In this document: one piece after another, positions 8,749 to 17,849 of the stretch
Numbering within the stretch: the stretch's first letter is position 1
Layout: every line of letters begins with the position of its first letter
Source of the DNA: Curvibacter microcysteis
GTDB taxonomy: Bacteria; Pseudomonadota; Gammaproteobacteria; Burkholderiales; Burkholderiaceae_C
Assembly: GCF_028649435.1 (NCBI RefSeq)
Contig: NZ_JAQSIN010000001.1
Reading direction: 5' to 3' (one strand)
DNA length: 64,000 nucleotides
The notes under the pieces: model-generated
What the model was told of the DNA's origin: nothing
What the model saw: the letters and a program-made list of their open reading frames with translations, nothing else
Databases searched by the model: none
Translations under genes and position numbers: made by a program

Positions 8749-9708
8749 ATGGAAACAAGGCTTTCTCCTTCCTTGCTGGCCTGGCTGCGCTGCTTCGAAG
8801 CCACGGCACGCCACGGCAGTTTCACGCGCGCTGCCGGTGAGCTGTGCATCACCCAGGGTGCGGTGAGCCAACAGGTCAAGCAGTTGGAGCAATGGCTGGC
8901 GCGGCCGCTGTTGATCCGCACCCCGCGAAGCCTGGTGCTGACCCCCGAGGGCAAGTGGCTTGGCGTGGTCTTGCGTGAGGGCTTCGAGGCGATTGAGGGC
9001 ACGCTGTCCCAGTTGCGCCGGGCACCGCGCTCCGACGGCCCCACCACGCTGAGCTGCTCGCCTTCGTTTGCCATGCGCTGGTTGACGCCGCGTCTGGGCT
9101 CCTTCTTGAGCCAACACCCCGAGGTGGGCCTGCGGGTGTACGGCGAGTTCCACGCCCTGGACCGCACCCGCATGGTGCATGACGGCATCGAGGTGGCGGT
9201 GCGCTTTGACCCGGGCCAGTACGAGGACGTGCAAGCCACCCAGTTTTTGGACGAGTGGCTGGTGCCTGTGGCCAGCCCGGCCTTTTTGGCGCAACACCCC
9301 GAACTGCAGCAGCCGAGCGACCTGAACCCCGCCTGCCTGCTGCACGACGCCAGTCCCTGGGATGGCGGCGATGAAGTCGCGGAGTGGACGCATTGGTTCC
9401 GCGCCATGGGGGCCGAGCGGCCCGATCTCAGCCAGGGCCAGCGCTTCAACCTGTCGCAACTCGCCCTGAGTGCGGCCTTGGCCGGTCAGGGCGTGGCCAT
9501 GGGGCGCGCGGCGCTGGTGTTGGACGACATCATCAGCGGGCGCCTGGTGCCCTTGTTTGGCCGCAGTGTGCAGTCGCACGCCAGCTACCACTTTGTGTCG
9601 CAGCGCTACCCCTCGGAAGCCATGCGCCTGATCGAGGCCTGGCTGCACCAGGAAGCCCAGCAGTTCCGCAGCTTGCGTGCCCAAAGCCTGCCCGCGCCCA
9701 GCGCTTGA
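8749..9708 (+). CDS. LysR family regulator, DsdC/GcvA-like
   Basis: 319 aa. The N-terminal winged helix-turn-helix (RCFEATARHGSFTRAAGELC, then ITQGAVSQQVKQLEQWL) is typical LysR, followed by a GcvA-like effector domain (RMVHDGIEVAVRFDPGQY, ALAGQGVAMGRAALV). A GTG at 8740 is an alternative start; the ATG at 8749 is preferred. Divergent transcription from dsdA and the shared dyad at 8674 suggest that it activates the dsdA operon, perhaps in response to D-serine as DsdC does in enterobacteria; this role is inferred from position. Confidence 0.92.
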   Translation: METRLSPSLLAWLRCFEATARHGSFTRAAGELCITQGAVSQQVKQLEQWLARPLLIRTPRSLVLTPEGKWLGVVLREGFEAIEGTLSQLRRAPRSDGPTTLSCSPSFAMRWLTPRLGSFLSQHPEVGLRVYGEFHALDRTRMVHDGIEVAVRFDPGQYEDVQATQFLDEWLVPVASPAFLAQHPELQQPSDLNPACLLHDASPWDGGDEVAEWTHWFRAMGAERPDLSQGQRFNLSQLALSAALAGQGVAMGRAALVLDDIISGRLVPLFGRSVQSHASYHFVSQRYPSEAMRLIEAWLHQEAQQFRSLRAQSLPAPSA

Positions 9709-9809
9709 AAAGCGCCCTGGACCCGCACCGATTGGGGGCGCGAACCGGCTTTCATTACAAATAATTGAATGAAGTCATATCAACATGACAATTAGTGTTA
9801 TGATTGCGG

Positions 9810-9886
<77 letters not shown>

Positions 9887-9937
9887 ACACCGGGGCGGCG
9901 GTCCGGTCCCCATTCAGGACCGCTGTCCCACCCCGCC

Positions 9938-9962
9938 AAACGCCCACTGCCCGTGGGCGTTT
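9938..9962 (+). terminator. Terminator-like hairpin after tRNA-fMet
   Basis: Perfect 10-bp arms AAACGCCCAC (9938-9947) and GTGGGCGTTT (9953-9962) with a 5-base loop, 52 bases after the tRNA. The T run is only three bases long but the stem is strong; it could also end the minus-strand LysR unit in reverse (AAA on the other side). Confidence 0.65.
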
Positions 9963-10036
9963 CGCATTGGGGCGCCGACTTGGGTCGGGTCGGCGGTGCC
10001 TGAGCTGGCGGGGCGAACCCAGGCCGGCCGGGGCGC

Positions 10037-10933
10037 TCAGCCCGTGCTGGGGGTTTTGGCGGCTTCGCTGTGCAGCCACGACAGGAAGGCCTCCACCGCC
10101 GGGCGCTTGGCATGGCGCTCAGGGTAGACCGCGAAGTGGGCCTTGACCCGGATCGCATGCGCCTTGCCGAACACCCTCTTGAGCTTGCCTTCAGCCAGGT
10201 GGCCGCCAGCGTTCACCACGCTTTCCAGCGCCACGCCCAGCCCCTGGGTGGCGGCGTCGAGGGACATTTGCGCGCGGTCAAAGCGCACCGGAAACCGCTC
10301 GGGCGCGCGCACCTGCATGAAGCGGTTGAACCAATCGGACCACTGCACCACGCTCACATTGCTCTGGATCAGTGGCACCTCCAGCAACTGTTCCATGCGC
10401 GTGAGGCGGTGTTCCTTGATGAACTCGGGGCTGGCCATGGGCACGATGGCCTCTTCAAACAGCGGCTCCACCACCAGGTCGCCCCACTGGGGAACGCCAT
10501 AGCGCAGGTCGATGTCGGCCTGCCCCAGTGCAAAGTCACTGGGGGCGTGGGCGGCCGACAGGTTCAGTGAAATGTCCGGGTTGGCCTCGGCAAAGTGGCG
10601 CAGCCGGGGCATCAACCAGAGGCTGGCGATGCTGGGCGCCGAGTGCACATACAGGCTGTTGCGGATCCCTTGCCGCAGATCGTCGGTGGCGGTCGCGATG
10701 GCGGACAGGGCGGCCCCCACATGCAGCAGGTAGTGCTCGCCCGCCGGGCTGAGGCGCACGCCGTGCGCGCTGCGCTCGAACAGGCGGATGTCCAGCAGCG
10801 CTTCGAGGCGCGAAATCTGGTGGCTGACGGCCGAGGCCGTCAGGTGCAGCTCGGCCGCCGCCAGCGCAAAACTGCGTCGGCGGGCCACCGCCTCAAAGGC
10901 TTGCAGGTTGGCGATGGGGGGCAAGGCAGGCAT
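10037..10933 (-). CDS. LysR family regulator, GcvA-like
   Basis: 298 aa. N-terminal HTH (LQAFEAVARRRSFALAAAEL, then LTASAVSHQISRLEALL), then the GcvA-type effector domain with HSAPSIASLWLMPRL and the DIDLRYGVPQWGDL motif. Starts at the ATG at 10933. It is divergent from the SDR/TRAP/transketolase operon beginning at 11124, with a dyad at 10948-10974, so it is the likely local regulator of that operon. The effector is unknown but is probably the transported substrate or a product. Confidence 0.92.
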   Translation of the reverse strand: MPALPPIANLQAFEAVARRRSFALAAAELHLTASAVSHQISRLEALLDIRLFERSAHGVRLSPAGEHYLLHVGAALSAIATATDDLRQGIRNSLYVHSAPSIASLWLMPRLRHFAEANPDISLNLSAAHAPSDFALGQADIDLRYGVPQWGDLVVEPLFEEAIVPMASPEFIKEHRLTRMEQLLEVPLIQSNVSVVQWSDWFNRFMQVRAPERFPVRFDRAQMSLDAATQGLGVALESVVNAGGHLAEGKLKRVFGKAHAIRVKAHFAVYPERHAKRPAVEAFLSWLHSEAAKTPSTG

Positions 10934-10947
10934 GGGGACAACCCTGT

Positions 10948-10974
10948 CGTAAGGTGAAGGATTGTCATCTTACG
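10948..10974. promoter_or_regulatory. Dyad CGTAAG-N15-CTTACG, candidate LysR operator
   Basis: Perfect 6-bp arms CGTAAG (10948-10953) and CTTACG (10969-10974) in the divergent promoter between the LysR gene and the SDR gene. The inner GTAAG/CTTAC core matches the T-N-A symmetry of LysR sites. Confidence 0.45.
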
Positions 10975-11123
10975 GTGATATTACTTCGCTTGTCATCATC
11001 TACACCCCCTCCCAGAATCCGGTCTCAGAACAGGAGACCCGCGGCCGCAGACCTCAGAACCGGGGCTGGTCAAGCCGATCCGGGGGCTCCTGCGCGCCGA
11101 CCCACCACCAGGAGATATTCACC

Positions 11124-11873
11124 ATGCTGCTCACCAACCAAGTTGCCATCATCACCGGCGGGGCCGGCCTCAATGGCCTGGGTTTTGCCACCGCTCGCCT
11201 GATGGCCGCCCAAGGCGCCAAGGTCGCCATCCTCGACCTGGAGCGCGCCAACCCGGCCGCCGCCGCCGCCTTGCTGGGCGAGGGGCACCTGGGGCTGGTG
11301 GCGGACGTCACCGACAAGGCGTCTTGCGTAGCCGCCGCCGCAGCCGTGCTGAAGGCTTTTGGCCGCATCGACACCTTGGTCAACAACGCGGGCATCACCC
11401 AGCCCGTCAAGACGCTGGACATCACGGGCGCCGACTACGACCGCATCCTGGATGTCAGCCTGCGCGGCACGCTGTACATGTCACAAGCCGCCTTGCCCGC
11501 GATGCGCGCGCAAAAAGGGGGTTCCATCATCTGCATTTCGTCGGTGTCGGCCCAGCGCGGCGGCGGCATCTTCGGCGGCCCGCATTACTCGGCTGCCAAA
11601 GCCGGTGTGCTGGGCCTGGCCCGGGCCATGGCGCGTGAATTCGGCGCTGATGGCGTGCGCGTCAACAGCATCACGCCGGGCCTGGTCGAGACCGACATCA
11701 CCCAGGGCAAGCTCAGCGACGAGAAGAAGGCCGAGATCTCCGAGACCATTCCACTGGCCCGCCTCGGTCGCCCCGCGGACATCGCGGGCGCCTGCGTGTT
11801 CCTGGCCAGTGAGTTGTCCGGCTACTGCACCGGTATCACGCTCGACGTCAACGGCGGCATGCTGATCCACTGA
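11124..11873 (+). CDS. SDR family oxidoreductase
   Basis: 249 aa classical short-chain dehydrogenase. Cofactor loop TGGAGLNGLGFATA, NNAG motif (LVNNAGITQP), catalytic Ser in ICISSVSAQRGGG, Tyr and Lys in HYSAAKAGVLGLAR, and the PGLVETDI loop. The acidic residue ending strand 2 (LDLERAN) favours NAD(H). The ATG at 11124 has AGGAGA 8 bases upstream. First gene of an operon with TRAP DctPQM and a split transketolase, so it probably oxidises the imported polyol or sugar acid before carbon transfer; the substrate is not identifiable. Confidence 0.93.
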   Translation: MLLTNQVAIITGGAGLNGLGFATARLMAAQGAKVAILDLERANPAAAAALLGEGHLGLVADVTDKASCVAAAAAVLKAFGRIDTLVNNAGITQPVKTLDITGADYDRILDVSLRGTLYMSQAALPAMRAQKGGSIICISSVSAQRGGGIFGGPHYSAAKAGVLGLARAMAREFGADGVRVNSITPGLVETDITQGKLSDEKKAEISETIPLARLGRPADIAGACVFLASELSGYCTGITLDVNGGMLIH

Positions 11874-11910
11874 CCACCCCCCATCCCAGAATTCAAAAGG
11901 AGACATACCC

Positions 11911-12897
11911 ATGCCAACCCCACAAAGCACCCGCCGCCTGATCGCCCTGGCCGCCCTGGCCACCCTGTTGCCCCTGTCCAGCTTGGCCCAAACCACCAAG
12001 CTGACGCTGGGCCACGGGGCCGCACCGGGCAACCCGCGCCACGAGGCCGCGGTCAAGTTTGCCGAGGTGCTCAAGGCCAAGACCGGCGGCCGCATCGAGG
12101 TCCAGGTGGCGCCGTCAGCGCAGCTGGGCGATGACGCCGCGATGGTGACCGCCCTGCGCACCGGCGCGCTGGACATGAGCGCCAATTCGCAGGGGGCGGT
12201 GTCCGCGGCCGTGCCCGAGTACGCGGCCTACGGCATGCCTTTCCTGTTCGACACACCGGCCCAGGCCTTCAAGCTGCTCGATGGGCCTTTGGGGCAGGAG
12301 TTGGCCCAGAAGTCCCTCGACAAAGGCATGGTGGTGCTGGGCTATTGGGACAACGGCATCCGCCACATGACCAACAGCAAACGCCCGATCACCAAGGTCG
12401 AGGACATGAAGGGCCTGAAGATGCGCACCCCGCCCGACGCGGTGCTGGTGGACATCATGCAGGCGCTGGGGGCTGACGCACAGCAGATCAAGTTTGCCGA
12501 GTTGTACGTGGCCTTGCAGCAAGGCGTGGTCGACGGCCAGGAGAACCCCCTGGTCAACATCCACGCGAGCAAGCTGTATGAGGTGCAAAAGCACCTGGCC
12601 CTGACCAGCCACATGTTCCAGATGACGCCCTTCCTCATGAGCAAGCGCAGCTGGGACCGCCTCCCGGAGGCCGACCGCAAGGCCGTCACCGAAGCCGCCG
12701 CCGAAGCGACCGCCCTGCAACGCAAGCTGTCGCTGGAAGCCGATGACAAGCTGCTGGCCGAACTCAAGGCCAAGGGCGTGCAGGTCACCAACGTCGACAA
12801 GAGTGCCTTTGCCAAAGCCACCTCGGCGGTCGATGACAAGTGGCTGGCCACGCCGATGGGGCCCTACCTCAAGAAGGTCATCGCCGCCTCGCGTTGA
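11911..12897 (+). CDS. dctP: TRAP transporter substrate-binding protein DctP
   Basis: 328 aa. Signal peptide (about 1-26, cleaved near SLAQ) then the DctP fold: LTLGHGAAPGNPRHEAAVKF at the mature N-terminus, GALDMSANSQG, and the conserved arginine/asparagine helix region MKGLKMRTPPDAVLV and QGVVDGQENPLVNI, which holds the carboxylate-clamping arginine. It binds an organic acid in the periplasm and delivers it to the DctQM membrane proteins encoded directly downstream. AGGAG lies upstream of the ATG at 11911. Confidence 0.94.
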   Translation: MPTPQSTRRLIALAALATLLPLSSLAQTTKLTLGHGAAPGNPRHEAAVKFAEVLKAKTGGRIEVQVAPSAQLGDDAAMVTALRTGALDMSANSQGAVSAAVPEYAAYGMPFLFDTPAQAFKLLDGPLGQELAQKSLDKGMVVLGYWDNGIRHMTNSKRPITKVEDMKGLKMRTPPDAVLVDIMQALGADAQQIKFAELYVALQQGVVDGQENPLVNIHASKLYEVQKHLALTSHMFQMTPFLMSKRSWDRLPEADRKAVTEAAAEATALQRKLSLEADDKLLAELKAKGVQVTNVDKSAFAKATSAVDDKWLATPMGPYLKKVIAASR

Positions 12898-12983
12898 GGG
12901 CCAGGCCCCGCGCACTGCCTTCATTCCATTCACTTTCCTCCTTCAAGGCCGCGCGGTGTGTCCGCGTCGGCCGGAGATTTGCC

Positions 12984-13508
12984 ATGACGACCTTGATCGA
13001 TTGGGTGCACCGGAGCATCGGGCTGGCTTGCCGCCTGGTGTTGTACGCGACGCTCACCCTGACCTTCCTCATCCTGAGTGCCAACGTGGGCCTGCGTTAT
13101 GCGATGGGCACCAGCCTGGCCTGGGCTTCTGAACTGCCCGAGCTGATGTTCCCCTGGATCATCATGTCCGGCGTGGTGCTGGCCGCGCTGAACGGCTCAC
13201 ACATCGCCGTGGTGCTGCTGACCCAGCGCCTGGGTCGCTCGCGCCGCTGGGTACTGTCGGCGGGGGCCATCTCGGTGGCGCTGCTGTACCTGGGCCTGAC
13301 CTGGGCCACGCTGCCCCTGCTCGAGATCGCGGCCGACGAGCGCACCCCCATCCTCAATGTGCCGGGCTCGCTGACGGTGATCTGCCTGATGCTGGGCTTT
13401 GTCCTGCTGGCCGTGGTCACGCTGGGGCAGGTGCCTGCGCTGTGGCGCGGCGCCTCGGCAACCGGTGAATCCCCGGCCCACGCCGACCTCGAAGGAGCCT
13501 CGGCATGA
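12984..13508 (+). CDS. dctQ: TRAP transporter small permease DctQ
   Basis: 174 aa with four predicted membrane segments (about 15-38, 50-70, 88-110, 128-150). The motif ELPELMFPWIIMSG is typical of DctQ. The ATG at 12984 has GGAG 8 bases upstream; the frame extends back to 12840 over the end of dctP without homology. The stop overlaps dctM by ATGA. It forms the accessory membrane subunit of the sodium-driven TRAP complex. Confidence 0.93.
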   Translation: MTTLIDWVHRSIGLACRLVLYATLTLTFLILSANVGLRYAMGTSLAWASELPELMFPWIIMSGVVLAALNGSHIAVVLLTQRLGRSRRWVLSAGAISVALLYLGLTWATLPLLEIAADERTPILNVPGSLTVICLMLGFVLLAVVTLGQVPALWRGASATGESPAHADLEGASA

Positions 13509-14764
13509 CCGCGCTGATCATTGGCTTGTTCATCGTGGCCGCGCTGGCCTCGATCCCGATTGCCCATGCCCTGGTGTTGTCTTCGGTGGGGGCCCTGCTG
13601 GTGATGGGCAACATCCCGGTCGATTTGGCGGTGCAGCAGATGATCTCGCAGGTGCAGAGTTTCCCGCTGATCGCCATTCCCTTCTTCATGCTGACGGGGG
13701 CCTTGATGGTCAGTGGCAAGCTGGGCCAAAGCCTGGTGAACCTGCTGTCGATGATGATCGGCCGCATCCACGGTGGGCCGGCCCAGGTGGGGGTGCTGTC
13801 GTCGACCATTTTTGGCGGTGTATCGGGCTCGGCGGTGGCCGATGCGTCGGCGATTGGCTCGATGCTGATCCCCTGGCTCAAGAAGCTGGGTTACCCGGCA
13901 CCGTTCGCGGCGGGCACCTTGGCGGCAGCGGCCACCATCGACATCCTGATCCCGCCCTCGATCCCGATGATCGTCTATGCGCTGGTGTCGGGTGCCTCGA
14001 TTGGCGCGCTGTTCGTGGCCGGCATCTTGCCTGGCTTGCTGATGTGTGGCGGCTTCATGTTAGTCTGCTACATCCAGGGGCGCCGTCGCAACTTCCCGCG
14101 CGACACCACGCCGTTCCACTGGGGCGCCTTTGGCCATCAACTGCTGCAGGCCGGCCCGGCGCTGCTGATGCCGGTGCTGATCATTGTGTTCCTGCGCTTT
14201 GGCATCGCCACGCCGACCGAGGTCAGCGTGATGTCCACGCTGTATGCGTTGGTGGTGTCGGGCGTGGTGTACCGCGACCTGAACCTGGCCAAGCTCAAGC
14301 ACGCTGCCATCGAGGCCGGCATCTCGACGGGTGTGGTGCTGCTCATCATCATGGCCTCGAGCATCGTGGGCTGGATCGTGACTTACGAGCAACTGCCAGC
14401 GGCGTTCACCCGCTTTGCCACCGAGACCCTGCAGTCGCCCTGGCTGATCATCTTGGCCATGAACCTGATCATGCTGGCCACCGGCATGTTCATTGACCTG
14501 CCGGCCGCGGTGCTGCTGTTGACGCCGATGTTCGTGCCGCTGGCTTCGGCTGTGGGCATGGACACCATCCAGCTCGGGATCATGATGATCGTCAACCTCT
14601 CCATCGGGCTCTATCACCCCCCGATCGGCACCACCTTGTTCATCACCAGCAGCATCGCCAAGGTGCGCATCGGCGACGTGGTGATCGAGCTGATTCCCTT
14701 CTACATCGTTGCCATCGGACTGTTGCTGGGCTTTGCCTACCTGCCCTGGCTGACGATCCATTGA
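13505..14764 (+). CDS. dctM: TRAP transporter large permease DctM
   Basis: 419 aa, about 11-12 membrane segments. Family motifs include FPLIAIPFFMLTGALM, GVSGSAVADASAIGSMLIP and PPSIPMIVYALVSGASIGALF, and a late YHPPIGTTLFITSSIA segment. This is the transport subunit coupling sodium import to substrate uptake. Starts in an ATGA overlap with dctQ; 22 bases separate it from the transketolase genes. Confidence 0.95.
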   Translation: MTALIIGLFIVAALASIPIAHALVLSSVGALLVMGNIPVDLAVQQMISQVQSFPLIAIPFFMLTGALMVSGKLGQSLVNLLSMMIGRIHGGPAQVGVLSSTIFGGVSGSAVADASAIGSMLIPWLKKLGYPAPFAAGTLAAAATIDILIPPSIPMIVYALVSGASIGALFVAGILPGLLMCGGFMLVCYIQGRRRNFPRDTTPFHWGAFGHQLLQAGPALLMPVLIIVFLRFGIATPTEVSVMSTLYALVVSGVVYRDLNLAKLKHAAIEAGISTGVVLLIIMASSIVGWIVTYEQLPAAFTRFATETLQSPWLIILAMNLIMLATGMFIDLPAAVLLLTPMFVPLASAVGMDTIQLGIMMIVNLSIGLYHPPIGTTLFITSSIAKVRIGDVVIELIPFYIVAIGLLLGFAYLPWLTIH

Positions 14765-14786
14765 CCCCGTTTCAGAGGACTTCTTC

Positions 14787-15629
14787 ATGACCCAACTCAA
14801 GCAACTGCGCGCCTGCGCGCACCGCATCCGCCGCTACGCCCTTCGCATGGGCGAGGTCCAGGGCCAGGGCTACATCGGCCAGGCCCTGGGCTGGGCCGAT
14901 GTGCTGGCGGTGGCTTATGGCCACGCGCTGAACTTCAAGCCTGACGACCCGCAGTCGGAGCAGCGCGACCGCTTTTTGCTGTCCCATGGCCACTACGCCA
15001 TCGCGTTCTACGCGGCCCTGATCGAGGCCGGCATCATCCCCGAGTCGGAGCTGGAGACCTACGGCAGCGACGACAGCCGCCTGCCCATGTCCGGCATGGC
15101 CAGCTACACCCCGGGCATGGAGATCTCGGGCGGTTCCCTGGGCCAGGGCCTGCCGATTGCAGTGGGCATGGCCCTGGGCCTGCGCCACAAGCAAAACCCG
15201 GCCTTTGTCTACAACTCCATGTCCGACGGCGAGCTCGATGAAGGTTCCACCTGGGAGGCCGCGATGTCGGCGGCCCACCATGGCCTGGCCAACCTGATCT
15301 GCCTGGTCGACATCAACAACCAGCAGGCCGATGGCCCGTCCACCAAGGTGCTGGGCTTCGAGCCCCTGGCCGATAAGTGGGCCGCCTTTGGCTGGCATGT
15401 GCAGCGTGTGGACGGCAACGACCTGGCTGCCGTGCTGGCGGCTTTTGACATCGCGCGCGGGCTGACCGAGCCCAAACCGCGCGTGATCCTGTTCAACACC
15501 TTGATGGGCAAGGGCGTGCCGTTCCTGGAGACCCGCGACAAAAACCATTTCATCCGGGTCGATCCCCCCGAGTGGCAGCAGGCCCTCGCCGTCCTGGACC
15601 AGACCCAAGCCGAAGGAGCCACCGCATGA
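14787..15629 (+). CDS. Transketolase, N-terminal (thiamine-diphosphate) subunit
   Basis: 280 aa. The two-subunit transketolase form: this half binds ThDP and metal, seen in LLSHGHYAIAFYAAL, GGSLGQGLPIAVGMALG, and the metal-binding SDGELDEGSTWEA...VDINNQQADG motifs. Paired with the C-terminal subunit by an ATGA overlap at 15626. It transfers a two-carbon ketol unit. Location behind an SDR and TRAP genes argues for a dedicated catabolic role rather than the housekeeping pentose-phosphate enzyme; split transketolases are known from several sugar-degradation pathways. Confidence 0.93.
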   Translation: MTQLKQLRACAHRIRRYALRMGEVQGQGYIGQALGWADVLAVAYGHALNFKPDDPQSEQRDRFLLSHGHYAIAFYAALIEAGIIPESELETYGSDDSRLPMSGMASYTPGMEISGGSLGQGLPIAVGMALGLRHKQNPAFVYNSMSDGELDEGSTWEAAMSAAHHGLANLICLVDINNQQADGPSTKVLGFEPLADKWAAFGWHVQRVDGNDLAAVLAAFDIARGLTEPKPRVILFNTLMGKGVPFLETRDKNHFIRVDPPEWQQALAVLDQTQAEGATA

Positions 15630-16630
15630 ACACCGTTGCCGAGAAGAAACCCCGCCTGACCACCTCCGCCATGATCGCTTCCATCGCAGGCGAGGGCCAG
15701 CGCGTCAAGGCAGCGCCCTTTGGCAAAGCCCTGGTGGAACTGGCGGCGCAGCGCCCCGAGATCGTGGGCATGACCGCCGACCTGGGCAAGTACACCGACC
15801 TGCACCTGTTCGCCCAGGCTTACCCCGAGCGCTACTTTCAGATGGGCATGGCCGAGCAGTTGCTGATGGGCGCAGCCGGCGGCATGGCCAAGGAAGGTTT
15901 ACTGCCCTTTGTCACCACCTACGCGGTGTTCGGCACCCGCCGCGCCTACGACTTCATCCACCAGGTGATTGCCGAGGAGAACCTCAATGTCAAGATGTGC
16001 TGCGCCTTGCCGGGCCTGACCACCGGCTATGGTCCCAGCCACCAGGCCACCGAAGACTTGGCCATGATGCGCGGCATCCCGGGCCTGACCATTGTCGACC
16101 CCTGCGACGCGCTGGACATCGAGCAGGCCGTGCCCCAGATCGCCGCCCACCCGGGCCCGGTCTACATGCGCCTGCTGCGTGGCAGCGTGCCCCTGGTGCT
16201 GGACGAATACGACTACCAGTTTGAGCTGGGCAAGGCCAAACGGCTGGTTGATGGCAACGATGTTCTGATCATCTCCAGTGGTTTCATGACCATGCGTGCA
16301 CTGGAAGTCGCGCAGAGTCTGAAGGCCGACAAGCTGGGCGTGGCGGTGCTGCACTGCCCGACCATCAAACCGCTGGACGTGGCCACGGTGCTGGCCGAGG
16401 TCAGCGCCAAGCCACGCCTGGTGGTGGTGGCCGAGAACCACTCGGTGGTCGGTGGCCTGGGCGAGGCGGTGGCCAGCAGCCTGCTGCAAAACGGGGTGCA
16501 GCCCGCGCGCTTCCGGCTCGCCGGGCTGCCGGATGCCTACCTCGATGCGGGGGCCTTGCCCACACTGCACGACCGCTACGGCATCAGCACCGAGGCCCTG
16601 GCGCGGCGGGTCAAGGGCTGGCTGGACTGA
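15626..16630 (+). CDS. Transketolase, C-terminal (pyrimidine-binding) subunit
   Basis: 334 aa. PYR domain with the activating Glu in the YFQMGMAEQLLMGAAGGMA region, aromatic-ring pocket VTTYAVFGTRRAYDF, substrate loop GPSHQATEDLAMMRGIPG, then the C-terminal swivel domain (about 200-330) with AENHSVVGGLGEAV. Complements the upstream N-terminal subunit; the two are translationally coupled (ATGA). Starts at the ATG at 15626; an upstream ATG at 15572 would run into the first subunit. Confidence 0.93.
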   Translation: MNTVAEKKPRLTTSAMIASIAGEGQRVKAAPFGKALVELAAQRPEIVGMTADLGKYTDLHLFAQAYPERYFQMGMAEQLLMGAAGGMAKEGLLPFVTTYAVFGTRRAYDFIHQVIAEENLNVKMCCALPGLTTGYGPSHQATEDLAMMRGIPGLTIVDPCDALDIEQAVPQIAAHPGPVYMRLLRGSVPLVLDEYDYQFELGKAKRLVDGNDVLIISSGFMTMRALEVAQSLKADKLGVAVLHCPTIKPLDVATVLAEVSAKPRLVVVAENHSVVGGLGEAVASSLLQNGVQPARFRLAGLPDAYLDAGALPTLHDRYGISTEALARRVKGWLD

Positions 16631-16734
16631 ACGGCGGGCACGGGCATCGCCGGGCGCAGCCCCCCCTGGCCTCAAGTTGGCGCTCTGGCGGCCGATCATC
16701 CAGAGACTGAACAAGATTCAAGGAGAGGCTCGCC

Positions 16735-17148
16735 ATGTCCATTTCACCGGTGTCATCCACCTCATCGCGGTCCGGCGATGGCGTGAGCGACGACAGCCTG
16801 CGGGCCCAGATCGCCAAGTTGACCCAGCAGATCGCCAAGCTGAGCGTCCAGCTGCAGGCGGTGGTTCGCTCCGACGCATCGCCCAAGGAAAAGCAGGCGC
16901 AGGCCAAGGTGCTGCGCCTGCAAATGGACTTGCTGAGCCAGCAATTGGCCCAGTTGATCGCGGAACAAGCCCGCCGCCAAAAAAGCAGTGCGGCCGCCGG
17001 CCAAGCGTTGGCGCAGATTGCCCTGACCCAGGCCGAGCGCCGGGAGCGCTTGGCCACCGACACCTACAGCCGCCAAGGGCGCTTGGCCGGTGCCGTGGCC
17101 CAGTCGCCTTTCCCCAAACTGCCTGTGGGGCTGGACACCCTGGCCTGA
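16735..17148 (+). CDS. FlxA-like coiled-coil protein
   Basis: 137 aa, cytoplasmic (no signal). A Ser-rich N-terminus (about 1-20) is followed by heptad-rich helices AQIAKLTQQIAKLSVQLQAV and LRLQMDLLSQQLAQLIAEQA, which resemble the FlxA family of flagellum-associated small proteins. It stands alone, 104 bases after the transketolase genes and convergent with a lipoprotein gene. AGGAGAG is 9 bases upstream of the ATG. No function can be assigned; the family match is by pattern only. Confidence 0.75.
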   Translation: MSISPVSSTSSRSGDGVSDDSLRAQIAKLTQQIAKLSVQLQAVVRSDASPKEKQAQAKVLRLQMDLLSQQLAQLIAEQARRQKSSAAAGQALAQIALTQAERRERLATDTYSRQGRLAGAVAQSPFPKLPVGLDTLA

Positions 17149-17167
17149 GCGCGTTGGGCGCGAGGCC

Positions 17168-17731
17168 TCAGGGCCAACGGACGCCCGCCAAACGTCCGCG
17201 ACCCTCGATGGCGAGGATGGGGCAATTCAACACCAAGTCGGTGGCTTGCACCGTCAGCAGGCCTTGGTCCTCGGCGTCCAGGATGTCCTGTTCCGAGCGC
17301 AGCTCCTTGGCCTGGCCGGCCTGCTTCCAGGTCACCCAGGTCAGGCGCCACAGCGGGCTGTAGGACTTGTCCAGGCTGCCCGGGCCCACGGGTTGCGGGG
17401 CCGACTGGAACACGGGGCGCTGCTGAAAATTGGCCACTTTGTAGACCCGCTCCAGCAGGTTCAGGCCGGCAGGGGCTTGCGCCGATCGGGCCAGCCGGGG
17501 GGCGAAGTTGGCGTTTTGCTCCACTGCCAAATCCGCGTCGGACACATCGGTGGTGACATACCGCGCCTCCAGTCCATCCACCCAACCGATGCGCAGGGGC
17601 AGGCTGATCGTTGCGGCGGGCGCCTGGGTGGGTAAAGCGCTGCAGCCGGCGAGCCAGGCCAGGGTGCTTGCGGCCAGCAGCAGCACCAGGGAACGTGAGG
17701 GGAAGCGCTGGGCGGTGGGTAGCGGCGTCAT
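17168..17731 (-). CDS. Putative lipoprotein, unknown function
   Basis: 187 aa. The N-terminus has Arg residues, a hydrophobic stretch LVLLLAASTLAWLAGC and a lipobox LAGC, so the mature protein begins at Cys about 31 and is anchored to a membrane. The rest (about 150 residues) contains an unusual Trp cluster, PLWRLTWVTWKQAG, and two Cys in total with one late (LVLNCPIL). I do not recognise a family. The ATG at 17731 is chosen for the signal; the frame is open to 17788. Convergent with the FlxA-like gene. Confidence 0.75.
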   Translation of the reverse strand: MTPLPTAQRFPSRSLVLLLAASTLAWLAGCSALPTQAPAATISLPLRIGWVDGLEARYVTTDVSDADLAVEQNANFAPRLARSAQAPAGLNLLERVYKVANFQQRPVFQSAPQPVGPGSLDKSYSPLWRLTWVTWKQAGQAKELRSEQDILDAEDQGLLTVQATDLVLNCPILAIEGRGRLAGVRWP

Positions 17732-17849
17732 CGGCTTGGGGTGGGTGGGGTCATGTTCCAGCACCGGGGGGCTGGGCGGGGTTTGCACGGCGCGGCGGCG
17801 GCTCGTGCCGTCTCTGATTTATAGCGCGGACCCAACAGGGCCCGCCGGG

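Noticed and set aside
9799..9804. TATGAT as -10 box for tRNA-fMet
   Set aside because: It would place the start at the tRNA's first base, and no -35 box is found at 16-18 bases.
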